A stretch of 53,634 bases of DNA from an uncultured Clostridia bacterium. GTDB taxonomy: Bacteria; Bacillota; Clostridia; Christensenellales; Borkfalkiaceae. The stretch spans positions 1 to 53,634 of the forward strand of contig CANRFW010000002.1 in NCBI GenBank assembly GCA_947630035.1. Direction: 5' to 3'. Both the position numbers and the translations under genes were made by a program. The notes beneath the pieces were generated by a model that did not search any database, was not told the DNA's origin, and saw nothing but the letters and a program-made list of their open reading frames with translations. Shown here one piece after another: positions 44,701 through 53,453 of the stretch (within the stretch, counting starts at the first letter, position 1; each line of letters starts with the position of its first letter).

Positions 44701-46790
44701 GCAATAACGGCGGCATCACGGGCGTAAGCCTCGGCCCCGTCACCGCAATGGGCATCTCCGTCTTCGAGGGGGCCAACCGCGCCGAAGGCGGCGGGGTGCG
44801 CAACAGGGACTTCACCGTCACCTTTGCGGAGGGCGCAACGGTCATCGGCGCCTATGCCTTCATGGACGTCTATCCCGTCGGGGTCACCCTTCCCTCCACG
44901 ATGCACGGCATCGGCGTTGGCGCCTTCCTCGAGAGCGCAAGGCGGGGGGTCACCGATCAATACGGCCTCCGCGTCGTCACGATTACGGGCGGCGGCGACG
45001 ACCTCATCATCGGCGATCAGGCCTTCCTCAACACCATCTACCTCCACGACATCGATTTAAGCGGCGCGGCGTATATCGGCGCGCAGGCGTTTATGCGGGA
45101 GGAGGGGGCGACGAATACCCAAGCCCTGTCCCTCCAATTTAAGCAGAACGATGCGCAGTGGCGGACCAAGGCGTTCCGGATCGGCAAGAAGGGGGAGATC
45201 GGGGAAGAGACTTTAACAGAACTCGGGCTTCCGGGGCTTGCGATCGGCGAGGGCGCCTTCTACAACGCGGGGCTTACGCGTATCTCCCTCGGCGACGCCG
45301 TCATCCTCGGCGAGTCCGCCTTCATGGAGAACAGCCTCACCTCCGTCACCCTCCCCGCAAGTTTCGGCAAGAGCTATGTGTATGAGGACGAATTCACCCG
45401 CATTGCGACGAGCGGCAAGCCCGAGACGATCGAGAGCCGCCGCACGAACGTATACGGCGGGGGCGTGTTCGCGGGCATGACGACCCTCACCTCCATCAAC
45501 GTGGAGGGGGACGGCGTCTTCTTCTCGGAGGACGGCGTGCTGTATTCCCGCCATCCGAACGGGTACGTCCTCGAGCAATATCCCGCGGGCAAGTCCGCGA
45601 CGTCTTACACCGTGAAGAAGGGCACCGTCCGCATCGGCTACGCCGCCTTCCTCGGCACGGAGGCCTTGACCGAGATCCACATTCCCTACACGGTGCGCTC
45701 CATCGGCGGGTACGCCTTCATGGGGACGTGCAGCCCCGCGACCGACACCGCAACGGGCGAAGCCGTCTTCATGGGCCTCACCGACTACTACTTCGAGGGG
45801 GTGGAAGCGCCCGTTCTCGAAGCCCCGTATGACGAGGGCGGCATCTTCGCAGAGAACTACACCGATCCCAACGCGGGAGTCTCCTACTACGGCTTGTGGC
45901 TCACGGGCATGTACTACTCCAACTTCACCGATTACTTCGCCCGTTCCCTCTACTACATGCTCGGCATGAACCTCCACCGTCCCGAGAACGGCGTGGGGTA
46001 CGAGGACCTCTCGCAGGTGTGGATGGCATACTTTGCCCATTACGACGAGGAGGGCAACCTGCTCTCCGCCGACCTCACCGAGTATGCGCCCGAGCGGAAC
46101 ACCCGCGAGACGATGGACGGCATCGAGGCGCTCGATACCCCCGAGGCGCTCCGCGCAAGGATCGCGGCGCTCTCCTCCGCAGAGGAGAAAAAGGCGGAGA
46201 TCGAGCGGTACTCGGCGGAAGAAATCGCCCCCATCCGTGCAAAATACAACGCTATCTCCGAGGCGCGCCAGCGTGCGTTCCTCACCGCGGAGACGGTGGA
46301 AAAGCTCTACGCCGTCGAGAAAGAGGCGCGCGCCATCAAGACGGAACTCGGCATCGAGGTGAAGATCGCACAGCTCACCGTCTCGTCGAGGCCCGAAAAG
46401 ACGGAGTACTACGTCGGCGAGAAATTCGATAAGACGGGCATGGTCGTCACGGCGGTCTACAGCGACGGCTCGGAGGAGATCGTCACGGGGTACACCGTCG
46501 ACAAGACGGGCAAGCTCTCCCTCGAAGACGGCAGGCGGGACGAGAACGGCAATCTCGACCTCTCTCTCACCGATTACGGCAAGCAGCAGGTGCCCGTCGA
46601 TCTCACCCTCTCCTACGGCGGACTCACGGCGACGTACACGATCGTCGTCAAGGAACGCCCCGCGGGCAGCGGCGGGCTCTCCGCGGGAGCCATTGCGGGC
46701 ATTGCGGTCGCGGCGGGCGTCGTCGTCCTCGGCGGGCTCTCCGCGGGACTTGCGGTGATGCTCGTAAAGCGGAAGCACAAGAAGGCGTAA
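38730..46790 (+). CDS. Giant S8 (subtilisin/lactocepin-like) serine protease with BspA-type LRR repeats, Ig-like domain and C-terminal TM anchor
   Basis: Catalytic blocks VVSILDTGLDFTHQAF, SNHGTHVAGIIAG, GTSMATPNMAGAVALL; LRR_5 repeats; Big_3-like YYVGEKFDKTGMVVTAVYSDGSEE; terminal AGAIAGIAVAAGVVVLGGLSAGLAVMLVKRKHKKA; SD ggagg. Confidence 0.95.
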   Translation: MKANVKKFCIRGLSVAMGATLVAGAIAAVPTGAKISPAAEAIRRGVQLVTGQFNTDNLRAKYLNRNLVTENTLAKDAEHWVIVELGEDSLMDLYEESGKELSYAEFVKTPAAVNRKKVLDEKHRAFLSSLKQEGIGFECKYRYTDLVDGVALKIENGDFGAVSEMKGVSYAYYSESYAQPETVNNNANAYPTGIYNSDDVATPPYSVQGEDMVVSILDTGLDFTHQAFAKMPEKPRLSRDAVAKLLPTLDAATTTANLTVDQVYYNSKVPFAYDYADDDPDVYPSYSNHGTHVAGIIAGRDESREVGEGYTFKGVAPEAQLMICKVFTDNFDSKMLGGADGVDILAAVSDSVHMGVDVINMSLGTSAGFTIPAEKDHMDEVYQSVENAGVSLVVAASNDYSSGFGGENGSNLTSNPDSGVVGSPSTYYSALSVASIQGVKSKYLAIGQDVKNPDEAETIVINETVDGNGNTYDFIKLLYDAYEEWTEEEVDRSKPLSLPYVVIGGVGDTSNYTNSIRRKLAQQPTIALVKRGDINFSDKVRYAKANGAAGCIIYNNVSGTIRMSLGDVENPIPTCSVGMDDGKKLVDAVSGGTGYVTFAGDYLAGPFMSDFSSWGPTPDLKLKPEITAHGGEIVSSVPGGYDTQSGTSMATPNMAGAVALLRQYVKQNAKTKYKGLVTDASGNVDNVKLVKLTYQLLMSSATMALNEDGDPYSPRKQGAGLGGIKAAMDAEAYLTVKAVKSEIKEGVNTYDQVGTTAGYTAAGSVDFDKTKVEFGDDKSRTGVYDMTFTVHNLKEAALTYTPKYYVMTETIASDLKTVAEKAYMLDPEIELWVNGSPATNVTVAAGSEAVVRVRISLSDNDRDYIERSFENGMYVEGFVRLEKTGDATVDLGIPFLAFYGDWLDGPMFDYTMYEIAASDADPSIEEEDKLKPTAEATRPLGLYWNEGYVVPLGSYLYEVSEFDNEIYPEERKAALSAFDTEEARTVYELYMISTGLLRGAKYLDVTITDTTTGELVYTKREENISKSFTGGGGGVRGASVMIEVNPIDWGLSSNVTYRLDMVGTLDYAGGENAKKNTFSFEFTVDTECPVYTDYRVRYEPYRENGVTKYNIYLDVDVQDNQYVMDAMPCYLLDMPGDLDGEEGTLTLFTEYPIPAYGEKGEMTTVSLDITDYYEQILTDMESGTGYFKNGIYFAVEDYAFNQNIFLFDIREAKGFAETASLGEDGKLTLSGTADVPRPDGTTGKVNKYDLTIAQYENYNVNVVTAPSAADAGSVVIVPHNTEERIAVSKVREIFAIEGSGEQLFDVVMDTPVYNSQTQETTIGRVVLAQINVKIGGTPRSKPTPTGIELASVLNENNHIDTLQGMLVVNPGQTQRTPTYNPDGSVTWTEGPVTLKPRVTPWYCAEIENYEFTFSTDSEAAARINENGELTFERRGNATVTVAIKDAPASLNWVNATLIIHVNEEYDIESYRLYHFYGDGDDGVVDIPSDYNIMYMDAAAFQYNTKITKLVLPYTLTQIPDEAFKGCVNLEEVTIPSACTYIGVSAFAGCEKLEKVIFSNGKDPFKKDLPEEEWFTDVGSVTIGRNAFRNCTALTDLVDAEGALTKRITTVLDYAFSGCTSLKEIDLSRLRIAGRGVFGEAPRYIPTEYGWAEIEVSLASSIETVITDDNTPIGTEMFRGCTNLKHIGEKRGEEEYVLSVSRIGDYAFYGCSNLEVTFGNTAANPLYYFGDYAFAKTGFTKFTLPVGEYALGEYAFGGNENLQKVVIPEGTKITSCGSAFLGFNESNEGDEEDKKIKSVPACTLFTAFELGAGYTGVHSVEDGILFTEEDGVRLECIPVGKNSTEISIPKGAKKIGAGAFAGSPIASVTLSDVTELGAEAFENCTLLKSVTLPEGLTEIPAGAFAGCIALTDINLENVTHIGENAFKGCVALTNATLTSAEEIGAYAFSRTALAELTAPNLEAIGVAAFANAKIAGELSLPKLKTLDSYAFRNNGGITGVSLGPVTAMGISVFEGANRAEGGGVRNRDFTVTFAEGATVIGAYAFMDVYPVGVTLPSTMHGIGVGAFLESARRGVTDQYGLRVVTITGGGDDLIIGDQAFLNTIYLHDIDLSGAAYIGAQAFMREEGATNTQALSLQFKQNDAQWRTKAFRIGKKGEIGEETLTELGLPGLAIGEGAFYNAGLTRISLGDAVILGESAFMENSLTSVTLPASFGKSYVYEDEFTRIATSGKPETIESRRTNVYGGGVFAGMTTLTSINVEGDGVFFSEDGVLYSRHPNGYVLEQYPAGKSATSYTVKKGTVRIGYAAFLGTEALTEIHIPYTVRSIGGYAFMGTCSPATDTATGEAVFMGLTDYYFEGVEAPVLEAPYDEGGIFAENYTDPNAGVSYYGLWLTGMYYSNFTDYFARSLYYMLGMNLHRPENGVGYEDLSQVWMAYFAHYDEEGNLLSADLTEYAPERNTRETMDGIEALDTPEALRARIAALSSAEEKKAEIERYSAEEIAPIRAKYNAISEARQRAFLTAETVEKLYAVEKEARAIKTELGIEVKIAQLTVSSRPEKTEYYVGEKFDKTGMVVTAVYSDGSEEIVTGYTVDKTGKLSLEDGRRDENGNLDLSLTDYGKQQVPVDLTLSYGGLTATYTIVVKERPAGSGGLSAGAIAGIAVAAGVVVLGGLSAGLAVMLVKRKHKKA

Positions 46791-46836
46791 CTCCCGCAAG
46801 GGGAGAAGCGAAATGCGCGCCGCCGCGTCAATTTTA

Positions 46837-46866
46837 TTGACAAGGACGGCCCCTTCGGGGTATAAT
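46837..46866 (+). promoter_or_regulatory. Sigma-A promoter
   Basis: TTGACA-18-TATAAT; CCCCTTCGGGG (46850-46860) abuts the -10. Confidence 0.8.
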
Positions 46867-46894
46867 GGAACAAAGTTCCTCAACGGAGCAGCAC

Positions 46895-48067
46895 ATGAAG
46901 CGAAACTTTTGGAAAGGGATCCTCATCGCGCTTTGCGCGGCGGCGTTCTGCGCCGCCCTCGCCGCATGCGGCGGGGGTGAGAAACCGTATGCCCATCTCG
47001 TCACGTTCAACTACAACTATCCCTTCGAGGGAGACTACGAGAAGGAGCAGTATATCGGGGTCACGGAGGAGTATCCCTACGCGGTCGCGCCCTCGGCTGC
47101 GGGCGACTTCAAGCTCGCCGAGTTCGATACGACGTACGAACTCGAGGGCTGGTATCTCCCCAAGCTGGACGAGGCGGGGGAGCCTGTCGTAACGGAAAAC
47201 CGCATCCCGTGGGGGCGGGCGAAGGAGTACACCGAAGAGGAAAAAGCGCAGGGGTACAAAGTACAGAAGTACGTTGACCTCGGCGAGAAGTGGGATTTTT
47301 CCGACCCCGTCACCGAAGATATCACCCTGTATGCGAAATACGTCTCCCGTCCCGCGCTCGTCGTCCTCGAGGAGGAGGGAGGGAGAGAGCTTTCCCGCCG
47401 TACCGTCACGGAGGGCGCCCGCATCTCGCGGCCCTCGGCTGCCCTCTCCCCCAAAAAGGATGGGTACACGTTCGTCGATTACTACGCGGACGGCGCGTTT
47501 ACGACCCCCTTTGCATGGGACGGCACCTATGCGGCGGGGGACACGGTGGTGTATGCCCGCTTCATCGCGGGCACGTGGGATATCGTCACGACGGCCGAAC
47601 TCTTCTCGAGAGCGCTCTCCGCGGGGGCGAACATCTTCATCCCCGAAACGGTTGCGGAGATCGATTTCACGGGGGAGAAGTTCACCCCGTGCGAGAGCTA
47701 CAACGGGCACATAAACGGCAACGGCTGCCTTGTGAAGGGGATCTCCGTGACTGCTACGGCAATCGCCGCGGAGGAAAACCTCTCCCTCTTCGGCGATCTC
47801 GGCGGGGAGACCGTCATCGAAAATATCTCGATCTCGGCGGAGATCTCCTACACCATCCCGCGGAACGGCCGCTTCACCGTAAGCATGCTCGCAAATTCCG
47901 CGGCGGCGGGGGCGACCCTCAAAAATGTTACGGTAAGCGGCGCCGTGAAGTGGAATGTTTTGGAGGGCAACACGTCGCAGGTGACGGGCTATAAGTTCAT
48001 TCGGGAAAATCATGCAACGGTGACGGACTGCAACTTTGAAGACGTCACGGTCGATGAGGCGGAATAG
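46895..48067 (+). CDS. Lipoprotein with InlB-B/Listeria-Bacteroides-like repeat segments
   Basis: Lipobox AALAACGGG; ELEGWYLPKLDEAG...TLYAKYV and GYTFVDYYADGAFTTPFAWDGTYAAGDTVVYARF. Confidence 0.82.
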   Translation: MKRNFWKGILIALCAAAFCAALAACGGGEKPYAHLVTFNYNYPFEGDYEKEQYIGVTEEYPYAVAPSAAGDFKLAEFDTTYELEGWYLPKLDEAGEPVVTENRIPWGRAKEYTEEEKAQGYKVQKYVDLGEKWDFSDPVTEDITLYAKYVSRPALVVLEEEGGRELSRRTVTEGARISRPSAALSPKKDGYTFVDYYADGAFTTPFAWDGTYAAGDTVVYARFIAGTWDIVTTAELFSRALSAGANIFIPETVAEIDFTGEKFTPCESYNGHINGNGCLVKGISVTATAIAAEENLSLFGDLGGETVIENISISAEISYTIPRNGRFTVSMLANSAAAGATLKNVTVSGAVKWNVLEGNTSQVTGYKFIRENHATVTDCNFEDVTVDEAE

Positions 48068-48132
48068 CGCATCCGTATGCAAAAAATCCGCACCCATATA
48101 TCGAAACAGAAGTTTTTTAAGGAGATAAAATT

Positions 48133-50871
48133 ATGAAAAAGATCGGAATGGTCGGCGTAGCCCTTGCAGCCGTGATGGCGGCGGGAACGCTCGCCGCGTG
48201 CGGCGGCCCCAAGGGGAGCTACGACATGGAGAAGGATCCCTTCGTGATGGGCATCCAGACGCCGGACGGCGTGTTCAACCCCTTCTTTTCCACCTCGGTG
48301 TACGACTCCAATATCATCAGTTGGACGCAGATCGGCATGCTCAATACCGATAAAAACGGCAATATCGTATGCGGCGACAACGAGATGTGCGCGGTGAAGA
48401 ATTACGCCACCAAGTACGACATGAACGAGGCGCATGACGACCCGAACGATGCGGAGCATGTGGGCGTCACCACCTATCAGTTCGCCATCAAGAACGGGAT
48501 CAAGTTCTCGGACGGGACCGACCTCACCATAAAGGACGTCCTCTTCAACCTGTACGTCTACCTCGATATCAACTACACGGGTTCCTCCACTATTTACTCT
48601 ACCAAGATCGAGGGGTTGGAGCAGTACCGCATGAACGATCCCGGCGCCCTTACGACGGCGGGGGCTTCCGAGCAGTTCGAGGAGCGGTTCCTCAATGCGG
48701 CGGAGACCCGTATCCTCCACTTGCAGGACTATGTGCGGGACTACTATAAGAGCATCAACAATGCGGACAGGGCGCACCCCGATACCTACGAATCGTATTG
48801 GGCGGAGCATGCCGCGGACGCACAGCAGGCCAAAGCGGACTTCGGGGTCGTCAAATCGAAGTTCCGGGACGAACTCAACAGCGACTGGAACAACGTCGTC
48901 GCGGGCATGGAGAACTACAGGAAGCAGCAGTTCACGGAGGCGTGGCAGGTCTTCCTTTGGCAGGACGGCGGCGATGACTTTTGGAAGAAGAAGGCCGGCG
49001 GCACGACCCCCGAAAAGGACGCAGACGGCAACTATATCTTCGACCCGACGTGCCAGGCCGTCTCGGATCGTACCGAAGAACTCGAAGAATACCTCGGCGA
49101 GAACGAGGGGGACAAGGATGAACTCACCAAACAGTGGGCGATCGAGACGGTGTTCAACGGCTACTTCCCCGTTCCGTTGCGCGACGATCCCGACAATGTC
49201 CAAAATCAAATCGCCGAAGTAGATCCCAGCAAACTCAGCCGCGTCGTGAACTTCTCCGCCTCCGCCGAGACCATCCGCACGCAGTTCGCGAACGAGGAGA
49301 AAGAGGCGTATTTCGATAAGCAGGGCGAGCGCTTGGTCAAGACGATCAGCGGCATCACCACCTTCAAGGCCGATAAGATCGTGGGGGACAGCGGCGAAAT
49401 TGCCCTCGGCGAGACGTGCGATATCCTCCAGATCAAGATCCGCGGCGTCGATCCCAAGGCCATCTACAACTTCTCCTTCCTCGTCGCCCCCCTCAACTAC
49501 TACTCGGGCACATTGGACGGGAAGGACTATATCGCCGATTTCAACGGCGACGTGGCGAGCAACCCCGCGACCGCGGGCACGGTTGACGATGTGTGCTTCG
49601 GCCTCAAGCCCGCCAGCACCGAATTCATGGAGAAGGTCGTCAACGCGCCCGAAAAGATAGGGCTTCCCAAGGGGGCAGGTCCCTATAAGGCGTCCAAAAA
49701 CGGCGGCGGCGACGCGGCAAACGACGGGCAGTTCTTCAGCAACAACCACGTCTACTACGAACGCAACACCTATTTCCACACCGTCGGCAAGGGACTGAAC
49801 GATGCCAAGATCAGGTACATGCAGTACTCCGTCGTGCCCGCCGACCAGTATATCACCAACTTACAGGCGCAGGAGATCGACTTCGCCGACCCGAGCGCTT
49901 CGAAGGAGAATAAGGACCGCGTCGACGGTCTCAAGAACAAGGGCATTTCGTCCGAGACGATCGACACGGCGGGCTACGGCTATATCGGCCTCAACCCCCG
50001 CTATGTGCCCAATATCAATATCCGCCGCGCCATTATCAAGGCGCTCAACCCGACGGTCATCTTCAACAACTATTATCCCAACAACCTCGCATCGCGCATC
50101 TACCGCTCCATGTCCAAGGCGAACTGGGCGTATCCCGAGGGCGCTACGGAGTATGCGGCGAAGCGCGGCGTTACGTCGGGCGTAGAGGGAGGATGGAACG
50201 GCAGCTACAGCTACGACCCCACGGGCGAGACCATAGAGGCGATCGTGAGGGCGGAGGGCTATACCAAGGGGAGCGACGGCGTCTATCAGAAGAACCTCAA
50301 GGGCTTCGGCATCGATAAGCTCGACTACACCTTCACCATTGCGGGTTCGAGTACCGATCACCCCGCCTACACCATGCTCCTCCGCGCGCGGGATCTTCTC
50401 AACGCCCACGGGTTCAACGTGAAGGTCACCACCTCGCAGACGGCCCTCTCCGACCTCACCACCGGGAAGCTCGCGGTGTGGGCGGCGGCGTGGACCTCGA
50501 CGGTAGACCCCGATATGTATCAGGTCTACCACAAGGATTCCAAGGCGACGAGCGTCAATAACTGGGGCTATCCGCAGATCAAGCAGAACCCTCAGGGGCT
50601 TTACAACGTCGAGCAAGGGATCGTTGCCGAACTCAGCGAGTTTATCGAAGACGGCCGTGCGACGGACAATCAGGACGAGCGCAAAGCGATCTATGCGAGC
50701 GCGCTCGACCTCGTGATGGAGCTTGCGGTGGAGTTCCCCACCTATCAGCGTGTCGACCTCTTCGCCTTCAATTCGAACAAGCTCAAGCGCAGCACGATGC
50801 CCGCCAAGGCGGACCTCGGCCCCTATAACAGCTTGCTCGCCCGCATCTGGGAGATCGAATACAACGGCTAA
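48133..50871 (+). CDS. Oligopeptide-type ABC transporter substrate-binding lipoprotein (SBP_bac_5), enlarged
   Basis: Lipobox GTLAACGG; YQFAIKNGIKFSDGTDLTIKDVLFNL; YGYIGLNPRYVPNINIRRAIIKAL; 912 aa. Confidence 0.93.
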   Translation: MKKIGMVGVALAAVMAAGTLAACGGPKGSYDMEKDPFVMGIQTPDGVFNPFFSTSVYDSNIISWTQIGMLNTDKNGNIVCGDNEMCAVKNYATKYDMNEAHDDPNDAEHVGVTTYQFAIKNGIKFSDGTDLTIKDVLFNLYVYLDINYTGSSTIYSTKIEGLEQYRMNDPGALTTAGASEQFEERFLNAAETRILHLQDYVRDYYKSINNADRAHPDTYESYWAEHAADAQQAKADFGVVKSKFRDELNSDWNNVVAGMENYRKQQFTEAWQVFLWQDGGDDFWKKKAGGTTPEKDADGNYIFDPTCQAVSDRTEELEEYLGENEGDKDELTKQWAIETVFNGYFPVPLRDDPDNVQNQIAEVDPSKLSRVVNFSASAETIRTQFANEEKEAYFDKQGERLVKTISGITTFKADKIVGDSGEIALGETCDILQIKIRGVDPKAIYNFSFLVAPLNYYSGTLDGKDYIADFNGDVASNPATAGTVDDVCFGLKPASTEFMEKVVNAPEKIGLPKGAGPYKASKNGGGDAANDGQFFSNNHVYYERNTYFHTVGKGLNDAKIRYMQYSVVPADQYITNLQAQEIDFADPSASKENKDRVDGLKNKGISSETIDTAGYGYIGLNPRYVPNINIRRAIIKALNPTVIFNNYYPNNLASRIYRSMSKANWAYPEGATEYAAKRGVTSGVEGGWNGSYSYDPTGETIEAIVRAEGYTKGSDGVYQKNLKGFGIDKLDYTFTIAGSSTDHPAYTMLLRARDLLNAHGFNVKVTTSQTALSDLTTGKLAVWAAAWTSTVDPDMYQVYHKDSKATSVNNWGYPQIKQNPQGLYNVEQGIVAELSEFIEDGRATDNQDERKAIYASALDLVMELAVEFPTYQRVDLFAFNSNKLKRSTMPAKADLGPYNSLLARIWEIEYNG

Positions 50872-50901
50872 CCGCACCCTTTCGGCAAAACGGGAGAAGG
50901 A

Positions 50902-52341
50902 ATGGATACATTCAAGTACATTGTAAAGAGGCTCCTCCTCGCGGTGGTGATCCTGCTCGGCGTCTCCGTCATCATCTACGTGATCGCGCGGCTCATGCCC
51001 GTCGATTACTTCGATCAGCAGTACGCGAGCGCCCTCTCGCAGGGCACCATGAAGAGGGCGGACCTCGACCATATCAAGGACCTCTACGGCCTCAACATGC
51101 CCGATGCCTACCTCGATGCGCGCATCGGGGAGAGCGAGGGCGGCGAGAGCCATGAGTTCGCGGGCAAGCGTTTCCGCAGGAACGTCCACGATGCCGATTA
51201 CAAAAATCTCGTGGATACGGCGGCGGCGCGCGCGGAGTGGTATGCGGAGGACGTCTTCACCTACGGCAAATACCGCATAGGGTTCTCGCACGAGGGGGAT
51301 AAGGAGCAATCCGTTTACGGCTCGTGGATCCTCGAGCGCGTCGTCTCCTACGGCGACAGCACGGAGGAAAACGGCGAGGAGGGGGGCGATCTCGGCTATT
51401 CGGGTACGCGCACCGAAAGGGTGGACGCGGGCACCTTCACCGTGAACGGCGATTACTCCGTCACCCTCGTCAGCGACAACGGCGGGACCTATACCCTCTC
51501 GATGCGCTACTCCGTCGCGGGGTTCTGGGATAAGACGGGCGCCATCATCGGCGGCTACTTCCGCTGGATCGGCAACCTCATCAAGGGGGACCTCGGCACC
51601 TCGTTCAAGTATAAAAAGCCCGTGGCGGACGTCATCCTCCAAAATATGGGCATCTCCTTCGGGATCTCCCTCGTGGCGACCCTCCTCGAGTTCCTCATCG
51701 CGATCCCTCTCGGCATCAAGGCGGCGACCAACCAATACGGGTTCATCGACTACACCGTAACGGTGCTTACGATGATCGGCATTTCCCTTCCCACCTTCTT
51801 CCTCGGGGCGATCGTCATCCGCGTCTTCTCGACGGGCGGCGGGCTGATCCCCATCTTCCCGCCCTCGGGGCTTACGGGGAGCATGTCCTTCGGGGCGAAT
51901 TGGCTCGTGCAGTTCGCCGATATCCTCTGGCACATGGTCTTGCCCATGTTCGTCCTCGTCATCCTCTCCGTCGGTTCCCTCATGCGCTACACGCGTACGA
52001 ACACCCTCGAGGTCCTCAATGCGGACTATATCCGCACGGCCCGCGCAAAGGGGCTTTCGGAACGTGCCGTCATCTACAAGCACGCCTTCCGCAACACGAT
52101 GATCCCCCTCGTCACCCTCATGGCGGGAATTCTCCCTTCCCTCTTCGGCGGGGCGATGATCACCGAGCAGGTGTTCGGCATTCCCGGCATCGGCAAACTT
52201 GCCTACGATGCGCTCATCGTGGCGGATATCCCCTTCATCATGGGGTATAACATGTTCCTTGCCATCATGACGGTCATCGGTACCCTCTTAAGCGACCTCA
52301 TGTACGCGGTCGTCGACCCGCGCGTCAAACTCACGAAGTAA
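50902..52341 (+). CDS. Oligopeptide-type ABC permease (OppB/DppB family) with large loop insertion
   Basis: LLLAVVILLGVSVIIYVIARLMP; GDLGTSF; RYTRTNTLEVLNADYIRTARAKGLSERAVIYKHAFRN. Confidence 0.96.
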   Translation: MDTFKYIVKRLLLAVVILLGVSVIIYVIARLMPVDYFDQQYASALSQGTMKRADLDHIKDLYGLNMPDAYLDARIGESEGGESHEFAGKRFRRNVHDADYKNLVDTAAARAEWYAEDVFTYGKYRIGFSHEGDKEQSVYGSWILERVVSYGDSTEENGEEGGDLGYSGTRTERVDAGTFTVNGDYSVTLVSDNGGTYTLSMRYSVAGFWDKTGAIIGGYFRWIGNLIKGDLGTSFKYKKPVADVILQNMGISFGISLVATLLEFLIAIPLGIKAATNQYGFIDYTVTVLTMIGISLPTFFLGAIVIRVFSTGGGLIPIFPPSGLTGSMSFGANWLVQFADILWHMVLPMFVLVILSVGSLMRYTRTNTLEVLNADYIRTARAKGLSERAVIYKHAFRNTMIPLVTLMAGILPSLFGGAMITEQVFGIPGIGKLAYDALIVADIPFIMGYNMFLAIMTVIGTLLSDLMYAVVDPRVKLTK

Positions 52342-52354
52342 GGAGGAAAGAGAT

Positions 52355-53449
52355 ATGGAAGAAGAAAAGAAACCTCTTGCCTCCCCCGCTCCTGAGGAGA
52401 CGGCGCCCGGGGTGCCCGAAGAAATCGAAGAGACCGCCGAGCCTCTCATGGAGGATGAAGTGGAGGAAGTCTCCGCCCGCACCCTCTCGCCCGCGCGGCT
52501 CGTCCTCAAGCGGTTCTTCCGCTCCAAGCTCTCCATGGTGGGGCTTGTCATCCTCATCGTCCTCTTGGTGTTCTCGTTTTTGGGACCCGTGTTCCAATTT
52601 CTGCCCTTTGTGTACGGCGAACAGGACACGGCGGACCAAGTGCGCGTCGAGGCTGCGACCCCCTTCACCGTGACGGGGGAGGACGGCGAGGAACACACCC
52701 TCTACGTTGTCACCTACTCCGACCCCGATAACTACCTCGCGCCCTCCGCCACCCATCTTCTCGGCACGGACGACAAGGGGTTCGACGTCTTCTCCCGCCT
52801 CATGTACGGCGGAAGGGTGTCTCTTACGATCGGGCTTGTCGTCGTCGTCCTCGAGACCCTTCTCGGCGTCCTCTTCGGCGGACTTGCGGGGTACTTCGGC
52901 AAGTGGGTGGATAACCTCATCATGCGCATCGTGGATATCCTGCAATGTGTGCCGCAGATCCCCATCCTCATGATCATGGGCGTCGTCCTGCAAAACCGCG
53001 GGGTAGACGGCTATCCCCGCCTCATCATCATGCTCGCCTTCCTCACCCTCCTCGGGTGGGCGGGAACGGCGCGCATCGTGCGCGGGCAAATTCTGTCCCT
53101 CCGCGAGCAGGAGTTCATGATAAGCGCGGAGGCGAGCGGGCTTCCCGTGTGGCGGAAGATCTTCAAACACCTCATTCCGAACGTCATGCCCCAGCTCATC
53201 GTCTCGATGACCCTCGGGCTTGGTTCCATCATTCTCATGGAGGCAACTCTCGGCTACCTCGGCATAGGGCTTGCTTCCGAATACGCGACATGGGGGAACA
53301 TGATCAACGCGGCGGCGAACAATACCGTCCTCATGAATTACCCCGCACTGTGGATCGCACCCGGCATCTGTATCGTGCTTGCGGTCCTCGCATTCAACTT
53401 TGTAGGGGACGGACTGCGGGATGCGTTCGACCCGAAGGCAAGGAGGTAA
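52355..53449 (+). CDS. Oligopeptide-type ABC permease (OppC/DppC family)
   Basis: HLLGTDDKGFDVFSRLMYGGRVSL; LSLREQEFMISAEASGLPVWRKIFKHLIPNV; DGLRDAFDPKARR. Confidence 0.96.
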   Translation: MEEEKKPLASPAPEETAPGVPEEIEETAEPLMEDEVEEVSARTLSPARLVLKRFFRSKLSMVGLVILIVLLVFSFLGPVFQFLPFVYGEQDTADQVRVEAATPFTVTGEDGEEHTLYVVTYSDPDNYLAPSATHLLGTDDKGFDVFSRLMYGGRVSLTIGLVVVVLETLLGVLFGGLAGYFGKWVDNLIMRIVDILQCVPQIPILMIMGVVLQNRGVDGYPRLIIMLAFLTLLGWAGTARIVRGQILSLREQEFMISAEASGLPVWRKIFKHLIPNVMPQLIVSMTLGLGSIILMEATLGYLGIGLASEYATWGNMINAAANNTVLMNYPALWIAPGICIVLAVLAFNFVGDGLRDAFDPKARR

Positions 53450-53453
53450 GGGA

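Noticed and set aside
40593-46883. Large minus-strand ORFs (40593-42803, 42909-45047, 45213-46883)
   Set aside because: Shadow frames of the S8-LRR gene with no recognised domains or SD.
49861-52083. 740-aa minus-strand ORF
   Set aside because: Shadow frame across the binding-protein and OppB genes.
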